From an uncultured Bacteroidales bacterium (lineage in GTDB: Bacteria; Bacteroidota; Bacteroidia; Bacteroidales; UBA3824), in contig CAMJWL010000010.1 in assembly GCA_946409405.1 (NCBI GenBank), positions 1 through 38,354 of the forward strand: a stretch of DNA of 38,354 bases, in the 5' to 3' direction. Below the pieces are notes generated by a model. That model was not told the DNA's origin. It searched no databases and saw only the letters and a program-made list of their open reading frames with translations. The position numbers were made by a program, and so were the translations under genes. Positions 1 through 7,702 of the stretch are shown here, piece after piece. Numbering within the stretch: position 1 is the first letter of the stretch; each line of letters starts with the position of its first letter.

Positions 1-882
1 ACCCGGTTCAAAGACACCATCGCCTTTGCAAAATACAAAATCGACATACTCGACAAAATAAACCAAGAACAGAAAATCCACGAATATTCGCCCCGAATAT
101 CGCTGATATATATGCTCGAACGGCTCAACTTCAAACTCAACTTCTCCAAATCTTTCGTTGACGCGCCTTATATGGCACGTACCAACGGATACAACATCTT
201 GTATTACGGCAAACCACTCATCCCAGAAACCGCATATTCGCTGCAATTTACGGTGTCGGGACACGATTTCGTACAGAACCTCACCTCCGAGGTCAACTTT
301 TTTTACAACAAATACGAAAACCTTATAATCACCGACGACTACATGTACGACAATTGGAACGTGCCAATGGCGGGCGTAGAGGCGGTGGCTACCTACAAGA
401 AAAACAAACTCTCGCTCACCGCCACCGCAATTTTCCAAAAAGTGGTCAAAGACGAGCCAATCACATACGACATGACTGATATCTATGTCGCCTTGGGAAA
501 CAAAGACCTCGCGCCAGAAGATTACCTATACACCGTGAGCGACGTATATGGCAACGATATATGCAACGTGCCTGCCTTTATGTTCAATGCAGTAGCAAGT
601 TACCAAATATGCCAAAAAATGCGCCTCAATGCCAACTTCAATTACATGGGGCGGCAATATTTTAAATTCTGCTACGACGAAGAGTTGGAAAAAAACGAAT
701 ACTACAAAATCCCGCAGGTATTCCTCGTCAACCCGTCTGTAAACCTGTATTTTGGCAAATTTGAATTTGACTTACAGATACACAACATATTCAACCACAA
801 ATACTCTTTGGGCGGCAAATGCTACTACCCAATACAGCAAAAAGGCCTGTGGCTGATGGCAGGGGCAAGTTACAAGTTTTGA
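1..882 (+). CDS. TonB-dependent outer-membrane receptor, C-terminal fragment
   Basis: The reading frame is open from the first base of the window, so the ORF-track ATG at 112 is internal and the gene starts upstream. The visible 293 residues are the end of a TonB-dependent receptor beta-barrel: alternating aromatic/polar strands, asparagine-rich loops, a late 'HNIFNHKYSLGG' segment (the 'N-L-F-N-x-x-Y' signature near the end of these barrels) and a terminal strand closing on Phe ('GASYKF'), the usual outer-membrane insertion signal. The role would be TonB-driven uptake of a siderophore, vitamin or sugar ligand. The ligand cannot be told because the plug and TonB box are outside the window. 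No SusD-like partner follows, which fits an iron or cofactor receptor slightly better than a glycan one; that is inference. Confidence 0.85.
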   Translation, partial: TRFKDTIAFAKYKIDILDKINQEQKIHEYSPRISLIYMLERLNFKLNFSKSFVDAPYMARTNGYNILYYGKPLIPETAYSLQFTVSGHDFVQNLTSEVNFFYNKYENLIITDDYMYDNWNVPMAGVEAVATYKKNKLSLTATAIFQKVVKDEPITYDMTDIYVALGNKDLAPEDYLYTVSDVYGNDICNVPAFMFNAVASYQICQKMRLNANFNYMGRQYFKFCYDEELEKNEYYKIPQVFLVNPSVNLYFGKFEFDLQIHNIFNHKYSLGGKCYYPIQQKGLWLMAGASYKF

Positions 883-910
883 TTAATCCTGCCAAAACGG
901 AAAAAACATT

Positions 911-941
911 TTTGATTCTTACAAAAAAAACATTATCTTTG
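911..941 (+). promoter_or_regulatory. Bacteroidetes-type promoter for the nitroreductase gene
   Basis: TTTG at 911-914 is followed after 19 bases by TATCTTTG at 934-941, a full match to the primary-sigma consensus of Bacteroidetes (-33 TTTG, -7 TAnnTTTG, 19-21 bp apart). The predicted start of transcription is about 15-18 bases before the ATG at 964, giving a very short A-rich leader. Confidence 0.7.
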
Positions 942-963
942 CCAAAACTAAAAACCAAACACT

Positions 964-1506
964 ATGACACAGAACGACAAATATGATATGATTCTCTCCC
1001 GTGCGTCGGTGCGCCGTTTCAAGGCGGCACTTACAGCGGAGGAGACGGAAGCCCTTCTTAGGGCGGCAATGAGCGCACCTACGGCAATGGACTTCCAGCC
1101 GTGGCATTTTGTAGTAGTCAACGACAACGCCACCAAGGAACAGATGCGCACCTTCCTGCCGTATGCCAAAATGATCAACGAAAACTGCACCGGCATCGTT
1201 GTATGCGGCGACATCGACCTCTACAAAGCGGTAAGCGAGCGCGACGGCGAAGACAACACTCTCTATTGGGTGGAAGACTGCTCGGCGGCAAGCGAAAACC
1301 TCCTGCTCGCGGCTCACGCATTGGGACTTGGCGCAGTGTGGACGGGCATCTACCCGCTCGAAAGCCGCATCTCAAAACTCCGCGCAACTCTCGCCCTGCC
1401 CCAAAACATCGTGCCGCTCAACCTCATTTTGGCGGGACATCCTCTCGTGCCGGGACGCGCAAAGGACAAATTCGATGCGACGAAAATCCACTACGAAAAA
1501 TTCTAA
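964..1506 (+). CDS. Nitroreductase family FMN-dependent oxidoreductase
   Basis: This 180-residue protein has the nitroreductase fold signatures. An N-terminal 'SRASVRRFK' carries the arginine/serine pair that binds the FMN phosphate. 'SAPTAMDFQPWHFVVV' is the classic S-A-P-S/T-x-x-N/D-x-Q-P-W-x-F motif, and 'LLLAAHALGLGAVWTGIYP' is the late flavin-contacting segment. Proteins of this size reduce nitro, quinone or other electron-poor substrates with NAD(P)H as cytoplasmic homodimers; the natural substrate is not evident. It has its own consensus promoter and is followed after 36 bp by a VOC-fold gene on the same strand before a terminator, so the two form a probable bicistronic unit. Confidence 0.9.
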   Translation: MTQNDKYDMILSRASVRRFKAALTAEETEALLRAAMSAPTAMDFQPWHFVVVNDNATKEQMRTFLPYAKMINENCTGIVVCGDIDLYKAVSERDGEDNTLYWVEDCSAASENLLLAAHALGLGAVWTGIYPLESRISKLRATLALPQNIVPLNLILAGHPLVPGRAKDKFDATKIHYEKF

Positions 1507-1542
1507 GACGCATCCCCTGTTCACCTCAAAAACATCTGCAAA

Positions 1543-1932
1543 ATGGAACTCCAACACCTTGGCTACGTGGTAGCCGACATCAACAAGACCGCCGCAGAGT
1601 TCAAACGGCTTGGATACACTCAGGGCGAAGTGCTGTACGACGAGGCTTTGCAAGTGGAATTATGTTTCCTCACCCTCGACGGCAAGATAACAATAGAACT
1701 CATCCATCAGCACAACCCCGATTCGCTCGAAAATTGCCTCCTCAACCTCAACGGCGTGATGCCTTACCACATCTGTTACGAAACCGAAGACATCTACGCC
1801 GACTGCAAACAACTAATTAACGCAGGCTACAAAGCGTTGTTTGACCCCGTGGAAGTGAAGGCACTCGGAGGCAAAAAAATCTGCTACCTCCACAAAGCGG
1901 AAATCGGATACGTGGAACTTACGGAGAAATAA
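1543..1932 (+). CDS. VOC superfamily (glyoxalase / methylmalonyl-CoA epimerase-like) protein
   Basis: This 129-residue protein has two beta-alpha-beta-beta-beta modules typical of vicinal-oxygen-chelate enzymes. Candidate metal ligands sit where expected: His in 'LQHLGYVVADI', Glu in 'IELIHQ', His in 'YHICYETEDI' and Glu in 'YVELTEK'. 'HLGYVVADINKT' and 'YHICYETEDI' resemble the paired motifs of methylmalonyl-CoA epimerases and related glyoxalases. Bacteroidales use methylmalonyl-CoA epimerase for propionate formation, but there is no mutase next to this gene, so a glyoxalase or other VOC role is equally possible. It follows the nitroreductase and ends 4 bp before a strong intrinsic terminator. 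Confidence 0.8.
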   Translation: MELQHLGYVVADINKTAAEFKRLGYTQGEVLYDEALQVELCFLTLDGKITIELIHQHNPDSLENCLLNLNGVMPYHICYETEDIYADCKQLINAGYKALFDPVEVKALGGKKICYLHKAEIGYVELTEK

Positions 1933-1936
1933 CAAA

Positions 1937-1978
1937 CCCCATACATTATCGGCAATGCCCTAATGTATGGGGTTTTTT
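1937..1978 (+). terminator. Intrinsic terminator after the nitroreductase/VOC unit
   Basis: A perfect 12-bp stem (CCCCATACATTA / TAATGTATGGGG) with a 12-nt loop is followed by TTTTTT. It starts 4 bp after the VOC stop codon and separates this plus-strand unit from the converging minus-strand genes. Confidence 0.92.
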
Positions 1979-2008
1979 ATTATGTGTCTTACTGACGATT
2001 AACGGCTG

Positions 2009-2566
2009 CTACTTGCCAATCGCCTTCAAAATCTCTTGCGCCAAAAGGTAGCAATGTCCGCCGGTACGCGCCGATACGAGGTCGCCATCCACGAATACGT
2101 CGGCATCCTGATAGTCAACGCCGTAATTCTTGGCATCGCCGAGAAGGTTGTTGTGTACGGTCATCTTCCTGCCCTTTACAACTTCGCTGACGGGCGAGAG
2201 AAGCCACAGACCGTGGCAGATGACGCCCTTCACAATGTCCTTGCGGGCAAACACCTTCTTCATAAACGCGCTTGCGGGCGGTATCTTCTTGACATCCTCG
2301 GTGTAGCGCAGACGGTCGGACACCATGCCAGCCGGAACGATGATTGCAGCGTAGTCGTCCAAATCCTTGTCTGTCAACGCCTCAAAACTCTCGTTGCAAT
2401 AGAACGAAGCGCGAAACTCGTGACCTTGGAAAGTTATCGAGTCGTTGCCCCAGAGACGAGTGAGGAAGTGAGGCTCCAAGCCCGCCTCCTTGAAACGAAA
2501 CTGATAGTAGAATATCTCATTTTCGTAATAATCACTCTCGATGAGAATACCGATTTTATTTTTCAT
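2009..2566 (-). CDS. DJ-1/PfpI family protein
   Basis: This 185-residue protein has the DJ-1/PfpI flavodoxin-like fold: an N-terminal beta-strand with an acidic residue ('IGILIESDYYE'), a central 'AAIIVPAGM' strand-turn and the nucleophile elbow 'VKGVICHGLWLLSP', where Cys117 precedes His118 as in the A-x-C-H-G motif of PfpI-like proteins. Family members act as glyoxalase III/deglycase-type enzymes, chaperones or hydrolases; which applies here is unknown. Its start overlaps the end of the RsbW-like gene by 11 bp, so it is the last gene of the minus-strand glycogen/partner-switch operon, although its link to that job is unclear. Confidence 0.82.
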   Translation of the reverse strand: MKNKIGILIESDYYENEIFYYQFRFKEAGLEPHFLTRLWGNDSITFQGHEFRASFYCNESFEALTDKDLDDYAAIIVPAGMVSDRLRYTEDVKKIPPASAFMKKVFARKDIVKGVICHGLWLLSPVSEVVKGRKMTVHNNLLGDAKNYGVDYQDADVFVDGDLVSARTGGHCYLLAQEILKAIGK

Positions 2567-2969
2567 TGCTGATAGTCTTCTTAATGGTTAGAATGTTTTC
2601 CGTGCCGGAGTATTCATAGTTAACGCTGTCCATTTGCTTGATAGTGAGCAGAATACCCAAACCTCCGATGCTCCTTTCTTCGAGAGGCAGGGAGGTGTCA
2701 GGCATTTCACGTTCAAGCGGATTGAATTTTTTTCCTCCGTCTTTGAAACGGATGGTTATCTCGGCAGGCGACTTTTCTATTTCCACATCGAGATAACCGT
2801 CCGCATCTTCATCGTAAGCATAACTTGCAACGTTCACTATCAACTCCTCGCACACAAGGTGTAATGCAAAAAATTCCTTTTTGCACGACGAAACCTCCTC
2901 TGTGGCAATCACCGCATTGACGATTTCATCCGCCTTATCCTTGATGGGTTGAAAATGAAGTTTCCTCAT
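2556..2969 (-). CDS. RsbW/SpoIIAB-like anti-sigma factor or serine-kinase HATPase
   Basis: This 137-residue single-domain GHKL ATPase has an N-box 'HLVCEELIVNVASYAY' (E-E-x-x-x-N), a G1-like 'DGGKKFNPLE' and a G2 loop 'GGLGILLTIK', the layout of RsbW/SpoIIAB proteins. In known partner switches these kinases phosphorylate a STAS-domain antagonist on a conserved Ser/Thr and sequester a sigma factor or other target in the cytoplasm. Its ATG overlaps the stop of the upstream STAS gene (TAATG), the usual arrangement for such a pair and strong contextual support. No sigma factor or PP2C phosphatase is seen in the window, so the regulated target is unknown. Confidence 0.87.
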   Translation of the reverse strand: MRKLHFQPIKDKADEIVNAVIATEEVSSCKKEFFALHLVCEELIVNVASYAYDEDADGYLDVEIEKSPAEITIRFKDGGKKFNPLEREMPDTSLPLEERSIGGLGILLTIKQMDSVNYEYSGTENILTIKKTISNEK

Positions 2970-3280
2970 TATTTCTCGATAAAGTTGATGTACTCCTGAA
3001 TGCCAGTCATCTCAAATACGCTGTAGATTTCCTTGGCACAGTTGATGAACTCGATTTCGGGGTTGCCGCCGAGTTTCTGCTTAGCGAAGATGATGGTACG
3101 GATGCCGCTGCTCGCGATGTACTTGAGTGCGGTGGCGTCAAAGACAACCTTCTCCACGCCTTGGTTCTTGTACTTATTGAGTTCGTCCATCAACGCCGGA
3201 GCATTGGCGGTGGTGAGTTCCTGTCCGAGAACAATCTCAAGAACATTGCCGTCCTTCTTTACTTCAAATGTATTCTCCAT
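2969..3280 (-). CDS. STAS-domain anti-anti-sigma factor (RsbV/SpoIIAA-like)
   Basis: This 103-residue protein is a single STAS domain. It contains 'VVFDATALKYIASSGIRTII', the RsbV/SpoIIAA signature in which a Ser of 'I-x-S-S-G' is the kinase phosphorylation site, and it starts with the usual 'L-x-G-x-L-x-x-x-x-A' strand ('IVLGQELTTANAPAL'). The likely role is to bind and titrate the neighbouring RsbW-like kinase when unphosphorylated. It lies 38 bp downstream of the glycogen debranching gene and is translationally coupled to the HATPase gene. A second STAS gene lies two genes upstream, so one kinase may have two antagonists. Confidence 0.88.
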   Translation of the reverse strand: MENTFEVKKDGNVLEIVLGQELTTANAPALMDELNKYKNQGVEKVVFDATALKYIASSGIRTIIFAKQKLGGNPEIEFINCAKEIYSVFEMTGIQEYINFIEK

Positions 3281-3318
3281 TTTTGTATAGTTTTAATTGT
3301 TAATTACAATAATCACAT

Positions 3319-5433
3319 CTATTTACCTACCAAAATCATTATCGACCTTGCTTCAACGAGAACTTCCCACTGATTGTCAATAAGGATTTCGTAACCCGGC
3401 TCTACAATGTCCTGAGGTGCAGCCATGCCAGTATTTGCAAAAACGTGCCACTTCAATCCGTCGGGCAACTGAGGCAACTCAAATCCGTGCATCTCCCAGT
3501 GCATGTTCATTGCAACGTAGATGAAGTCGTCGGGCTTGCCGTCCGAATCGGCGTAACGTCCGTTGAGCATGAACGCCTGAGTAAGATTGTTGTATGTGTT
3601 CCACGGCTGCCAAGCCTTGACACCGTGCCAAGAGAAATCGGGCATGCCGAGGTTGCGCCAGTCGGAGTGTCCGAGGTGGTACTCGTAACGCAACGCCCTG
3701 TGCTGACGGCGGAACTTGATTATCTTTTGGAAGAAGTTGAACAAGTCAGCATTCTTTTCGAGATTGTTCCAATCGAGCCACGAAATCTCGTTGTCCTGAC
3801 AGTAAGCATTGTTGTTGCCGAATTGAGTATTGCCAATTTCGTCGCCAGAAAGCACCATCGGGATTCCCTGCGAAGTCATCAGGATAGAGATGAAATTCTT
3901 AATCTGCTTGTGGCGCAGAAAGTTGGTGCCAATGTCGGTGGATTCGCCTTCCCAGCCGCAGTTCCAAGAATTGTTGTGGTCGTCGCCGTCGCGGTTGCCC
4001 TCGCCGTTGGCTTCGTTGTGCTTGCCGTCGTATGACACCAAGTCCATCATCGTAAAGCCATCGTGCGCGGTCACGAAATTGACACTCGCCTTGATGCCAC
4101 GGTTTGCGGAGGCGTACAAGTCGGCGGAACCTGTGATACGTTCCTTCACCTCGTCGAGTACATGCTCGTCGCCTTTTACAAAACGACGGATGGCGTCGCG
4201 GTACTTGCCGTTCCATTCAGCCCAGCGTCCCCACGACGGGAACGAGCCTACCTGATACAATCCGCCCGCATCCCACGCCTCGGCGATGAGTTTGGTCTTG
4301 CCAAGTATCGGGTCGTGCGCCAATGATTCCAAAAGCGGCGGATTAGACATCGGATAGCCGTTTTGGTCGCGTCCGAGGATGGCTGCAAGGTCAAACCTGA
4401 ATCCGTCCACGTGATAATCCGTCACCCAATAACGCAACGAATCCACAATCATGTCGCGCACGTTGGGGTTGTTGCAGTTCAAGGTGTTGCCACAGCCGGA
4501 GAAGTTGAAATAATAACCATCCTGCGTGAGCATATAGTACGTCTTGTTGTCGATGCCACGGTACGAAATGTAAGGGCCGTTTTCGTTGCCCTCGGCGGTG
4601 TGGTTGAACACAACGTCAAGTATAACTTCGATGCCCTCGGCGTGGAGACGCTTGATGAGGTTTTTCAACTCATCTACCTGCATGGAATACTTGCCCGTGG
4701 AAGCGTATGCCGCCTTCGGTGCAAAAAATCCCACGTTGGAATATCCCCAGGCGTTGTACAATGTATGACCATCGGGCGCGGGGCGCGAATTTTCAAACTC
4801 GTCAAACTCGTGTATAGGCATGAGTTCCACACAGTTGACACCGAGTTCTTTGAGGTACGGGATTTTTTCCGCAATACCTGCAAAAGTGCCCGGATGCTTC
4901 ACACCCGACTTGGCGCCACAGGTGAAATTGCGCACGTGCATCTCGTATATCACGAGGTCGTTGACGGGAGTTTCGAGCGGGAGGTCGTTTTCCCAGTCAA
5001 AATCGTCAAACACCACACGCGAGCGGTATTGGTAATTGTTGATCCAATCAGGCTCCTTGCCCCACACGTCGCGTCCGGCGATGAGTTTGGCGTAAGGATC
5101 CATGAGGATTTTGGTCTTGTCGAAACGGTGTCCCTGCCTCGGGTCAAACGGGCCGTCCATGCGGTAGCCGTACTCGATGTTTTCGTAGTCGAGGTCAAAA
5201 ACCATCATCGAAAAGACGTTGCCAAGCCTGAACTCCTTGAAAAAAGGAATCTCCAAGAAGGGCGTCTTATCGTGGTTGTGAAACAGCACGAGAGTACAAT
5301 CTGTGGCATAGCGCGAATAAATCGAAAAATTCACCGCATTGCCCACCACGGTCGCACCGAAAGGATACGGACGACCAGCACGGAGTTTATAGCCGCCAAA
5401 CTCGTGTGTCGGGAATAAATCTACTCTTTGCAT
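3319..5433 (-). CDS. glgX: Glycogen debranching enzyme, GlgX/isoamylase type (GH13)
   Basis: This 704-residue protein has an N-terminal CBM48-like domain (about residues 15-125) and a GH13 catalytic barrel. All four GH13 regions are visible: 'DVVFNHTAEG' (I), 'GFRFDLAAILGRD' with the Asp nucleophile (II), 'LIAEAWDAGG' with the Glu acid/base (III) and 'FVTAHDGFTMMDLV' with the transition-state Asp (IV). 'NGEGNRDGDDHNNSWNCG' is characteristic of GlgX/isoamylase proteins. It hydrolyses alpha-1,6 branches in glycogen or its limit dextrins in the cytoplasm. Two STAS genes flank it, and an AGE-fold enzyme is further upstream. The 64-bp gap before it holds a long palindrome that may affect its expression relative to upstream genes. 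Confidence 0.92.
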   Translation of the reverse strand: MQRVDLFPTHEFGGYKLRAGRPYPFGATVVGNAVNFSIYSRYATDCTLVLFHNHDKTPFLEIPFFKEFRLGNVFSMMVFDLDYENIEYGYRMDGPFDPRQGHRFDKTKILMDPYAKLIAGRDVWGKEPDWINNYQYRSRVVFDDFDWENDLPLETPVNDLVIYEMHVRNFTCGAKSGVKHPGTFAGIAEKIPYLKELGVNCVELMPIHEFDEFENSRPAPDGHTLYNAWGYSNVGFFAPKAAYASTGKYSMQVDELKNLIKRLHAEGIEVILDVVFNHTAEGNENGPYISYRGIDNKTYYMLTQDGYYFNFSGCGNTLNCNNPNVRDMIVDSLRYWVTDYHVDGFRFDLAAILGRDQNGYPMSNPPLLESLAHDPILGKTKLIAEAWDAGGLYQVGSFPSWGRWAEWNGKYRDAIRRFVKGDEHVLDEVKERITGSADLYASANRGIKASVNFVTAHDGFTMMDLVSYDGKHNEANGEGNRDGDDHNNSWNCGWEGESTDIGTNFLRHKQIKNFISILMTSQGIPMVLSGDEIGNTQFGNNNAYCQDNEISWLDWNNLEKNADLFNFFQKIIKFRRQHRALRYEYHLGHSDWRNLGMPDFSWHGVKAWQPWNTYNNLTQAFMLNGRYADSDGKPDDFIYVAMNMHWEMHGFELPQLPDGLKWHVFANTGMAAPQDIVEPGYEILIDNQWEVLVEARSIMILVGK

Positions 5434-5449
5434 ACAATTTTTTTTTTGA

Positions 5450-5489
5450 ACAACGGATTAAACGGATAATTATTCGTTTAATCCGTTGT
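5450..5489. repeat. Intergenic palindrome between STAS gene and glgX
   Basis: A near-perfect 40-bp palindrome: arms of about 20 bp built on ACAACGGATTAAACG, with a single G/T clash and centre ATAATTAT. It lies in the 64-bp gap between the upstream STAS stop and the glgX start. In the direction of transcription it is followed by an A-run, not a T-run, so it is not a standard terminator. It could act as an mRNA processing or stability element. The half-site TATTCGTTTAATsCGTTGT recurs near 21,940. Confidence 0.75.
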
Positions 5490-5497
5490 AAAAATTA

Positions 5498-5797
5498 CTA
5501 CTTCATTGCATCCTTGGCGGTTGCGAAAAACTCGAAGAACTTGTCGAAGCCTGTCATCTCCATTACGTCCTTCACTTCGTCGCTCACGCCGGCGAGGGAT
5601 ACTTTGACACCCTTGGGCGCAGCCACTTTGTACGAATAGAGCAACACGCGGAGTCCGGCACTCGATACGTACTTGCACTCGCTCATGTCGATCACCACAT
5701 CCTTTTCGCTGTCGATGATGGCGAGGATTTTGGGCTGTTCGGTAGCCGCGTTGGACGAATCGAGTTTGTCGCCCATCTTGTAAACTTCTGCACTCAT
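5498..5797 (-). CDS. STAS-domain protein, second anti-anti-sigma-like factor
   Basis: This 99-residue protein is essentially one STAS domain with the RsbV-like motif 'VVIDMSECKYVSSAGLRVLL'; the second Ser of 'V-S-S-A-G-L-R' is the expected phospho-site. The C-terminal 'VMEMTGFDKFFEFF' matches the 'F-x-x-T-G-x-x-x-x-F' helix of the family and the equivalent 'VFEMTGIQEYINF' in the other STAS protein of the operon. It starts 6 bp after the AGE-like gene and is followed by glgX. It is probably a second phosphorylatable partner for the RsbW-like kinase encoded downstream; that is inference from family and neighbourhood. Confidence 0.88.
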   Translation of the reverse strand: MSAEVYKMGDKLDSSNAATEQPKILAIIDSEKDVVIDMSECKYVSSAGLRVLLYSYKVAAPKGVKVSLAGVSDEVKDVMEMTGFDKFFEFFATAKDAMK

Positions 5798-5803
5798 TGT
5801 CTG

Positions 5804-7663
5804 TTAGTTTTTGGGTACAACAACAACTTTTACCTTGGGACGGTACTCTACTGCGGGCAACTGAACCGTGAGAGCGTCAGCGTCAAACTTGGTCCACGGC
5901 TTGCCGTCGATTTCCACGCTTTCGATCTTGATGCTGTTGACGGGCAGGATGTCCGGGCTTACGCGAAGGATGCCGTCCTTGAAACCATTGACAACCGGCT
6001 TGAAATACAGCGGCAACGGCTTCTTGGTGTTGAGGAGGTTGGTGTATGTAGCGGCAAGGTATGCCAACTCTACCGAGTGGTAAGCACTCATCGAGTGAGA
6101 ACCCTTCTTACGCTCCGTGCCAAGCAAGTAAGGCAGACCGTTGGCGAGAACGTTGAAATATACAGCACCGTCGTCGTGGTCGAGGAAGTAGGTGTTGTAG
6201 AATGCGGCGGATTCGCGGGCGTACTTCAAGTACATCGGGTCTTTGAAAATGCCGTAGAGGATTTCGTAAGCCAAGATGCCCTGCTCCTGCTGCCACCATG
6301 CCTTGCGGTCGTGCCATGCAAAACGGTAGAACTCCTCGTCGTTGTGGAGTTTGCGCTCCATCACGTCGTACCAGCCGTAACGCTGTACGTCCATGCCCAC
6401 CTGAGGCATCACCTCGGCGATGTGCTTTGCAAACGCCTTGTACGAATCCTTGGGGCAAACGCTGTCGAAACGCATCAAGTTCCAGGCAATCTTCAAGTTG
6501 TGACCAACAACTGCCCTGTCCTGCTGCCAGCCCCAAGAGAGGTCGTGGCTCCAATCGTCCATGAAACGCTCGTTGACAAACGGAGAGTTCTCATAGTCGG
6601 GGAAGTGTCCCGCGATGGTGTCGAATGTGTATTCGAGGAATTTCTTGTATTTCTCCTCGCCGGTGGCAAGGTAGAGGTTGATGAGGTATGCCGGTGCGTG
6701 GTCGCCCACGGAGTTCCAGTTTTTCTTCATGCGGTTTGCGCCGAGGCTTGCGCTGTTGGGGCTGAGGGTAACGGGGTCGATGTGCGAATAATAGCCCTCG
6801 CCCTTGGTGTCCTTGAAGAAGCGGTCAAACAGGTCGATGGTCAATTCGGCATCCTTCAAAATCTTCGGGTCGCCGTTGGCGCGGAAGGTTTGGATAGGAC
6901 CAGCCAATGCGTAAATCTGCTCGTACATCGGGATAGCGTCGTAGTCGTCGCCAAACTCGGAGGTAAAGATTTTCTTCTCCTGACCGTTGGCGTCAACGTC
7001 GATGCCGTGGTACCAATATACCACATTCTCGTCCACATCGTAGAAACGCATGTGTTTTTTGAGGTACTCGACGCCCTTCTCGGCAACTTCAAGGTAGATG
7101 TCCTCGCCGGTGAGCATGAATGCCGAAGCCATACCGTAAATCATACGGGAAATGGTGTCGGTCTCCTGACGGAACGAATTTTTCTCGCTCTTGCCGCCGA
7201 GAGTTACAGAGGTGCGGTAGTTGTCGTAATTGATGTTGCCGTCGGGGAACTGAGCGCGGATGAAGAAGTTGCAGATGCTCTTCGCCTGATTTGCCCACCA
7301 GTTTTGCTCCTCAAAACGATACTTGCCCTTGCCCTTTTCGGGGAAGTCAATCTGCTTGGCCTCGAAGTCGAAAGTGCCGTCAGTCTTCGGATAGAAAATA
7401 CCGAAAGCAAACACCATCCTGCCGTCCTGAGCAAGGAGGTCGTACATGTTGCCTGTGGCGTCCTGATACGGCTCGTCGAGGTTGCGCATCAGACGTGCGT
7501 AGGTGGTTGCGCCAAGCAATACATTGAATGCCCTGCCATCAGAAGTGGTCAAGGTGAAAGATTTCTTGTCGGCGTTGAAGCCGCTTACGTAGCCGGAAAT
7601 CAAGTCGGTAAACTCGAACTGCATTTTGCCAGCCGGCTTAAATGTCTTGAAATTGTCCTTCAT
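5804..7663 (-). CDS. AGE-superfamily (alpha/alpha)6-barrel sugar enzyme
   Basis: A 619-residue protein whose middle (about residues 130-540) reads as an (alpha/alpha)6 barrel of the N-acylglucosamine 2-epimerase / cellobiose 2-epimerase superfamily. 'VVGHNLKIAWNLMR' corresponds to the G-H-x-x-E/K-x-x-W motif, and 'RKAWWQQEQGILAYEIL' to the family's K-x-W-W-x-Q-x-E segment. Extra N-terminal (about 1-120) and C-terminal (about 545-619, beta-rich) domains flank the barrel, making it longer than typical 400-residue AGE proteins. There is no signal peptide, so it is cytoplasmic. It heads a close-packed block with STAS, glgX, STAS, HATPase and DJ-1 genes. The substrate is unknown; an epimerase, isomerase or glycoside hydrolase with the same fold are all possible. 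Confidence 0.72.
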   Translation of the reverse strand: MKDNFKTFKPAGKMQFEFTDLISGYVSGFNADKKSFTLTTSDGRAFNVLLGATTYARLMRNLDEPYQDATGNMYDLLAQDGRMVFAFGIFYPKTDGTFDFEAKQIDFPEKGKGKYRFEEQNWWANQAKSICNFFIRAQFPDGNINYDNYRTSVTLGGKSEKNSFRQETDTISRMIYGMASAFMLTGEDIYLEVAEKGVEYLKKHMRFYDVDENVVYWYHGIDVDANGQEKKIFTSEFGDDYDAIPMYEQIYALAGPIQTFRANGDPKILKDAELTIDLFDRFFKDTKGEGYYSHIDPVTLSPNSASLGANRMKKNWNSVGDHAPAYLINLYLATGEEKYKKFLEYTFDTIAGHFPDYENSPFVNERFMDDWSHDLSWGWQQDRAVVGHNLKIAWNLMRFDSVCPKDSYKAFAKHIAEVMPQVGMDVQRYGWYDVMERKLHNDEEFYRFAWHDRKAWWQQEQGILAYEILYGIFKDPMYLKYARESAAFYNTYFLDHDDGAVYFNVLANGLPYLLGTERKKGSHSMSAYHSVELAYLAATYTNLLNTKKPLPLYFKPVVNGFKDGILRVSPDILPVNSIKIESVEIDGKPWTKFDADALTVQLPAVEYRPKVKVVVVPKN

Positions 7664-7702
7664 ACTGAGTTTATATTATTGATGATTATTTATTTGTCCT
7701 AA

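Noticed and set aside
4363-5418. 351-residue plus-strand ORF opposite glgX
   Set aside because: It is the complement of a gene with all four GH13 motifs and shows repetitive Val/His content typical of antisense frames.
6077-7702. 541-residue plus-strand ORF opposite the AGE-like gene
   Set aside because: It is a long antisense shadow: valine/leucine-rich without domain motifs, and the minus-strand frame has clear AGE motifs and tight operon spacing.
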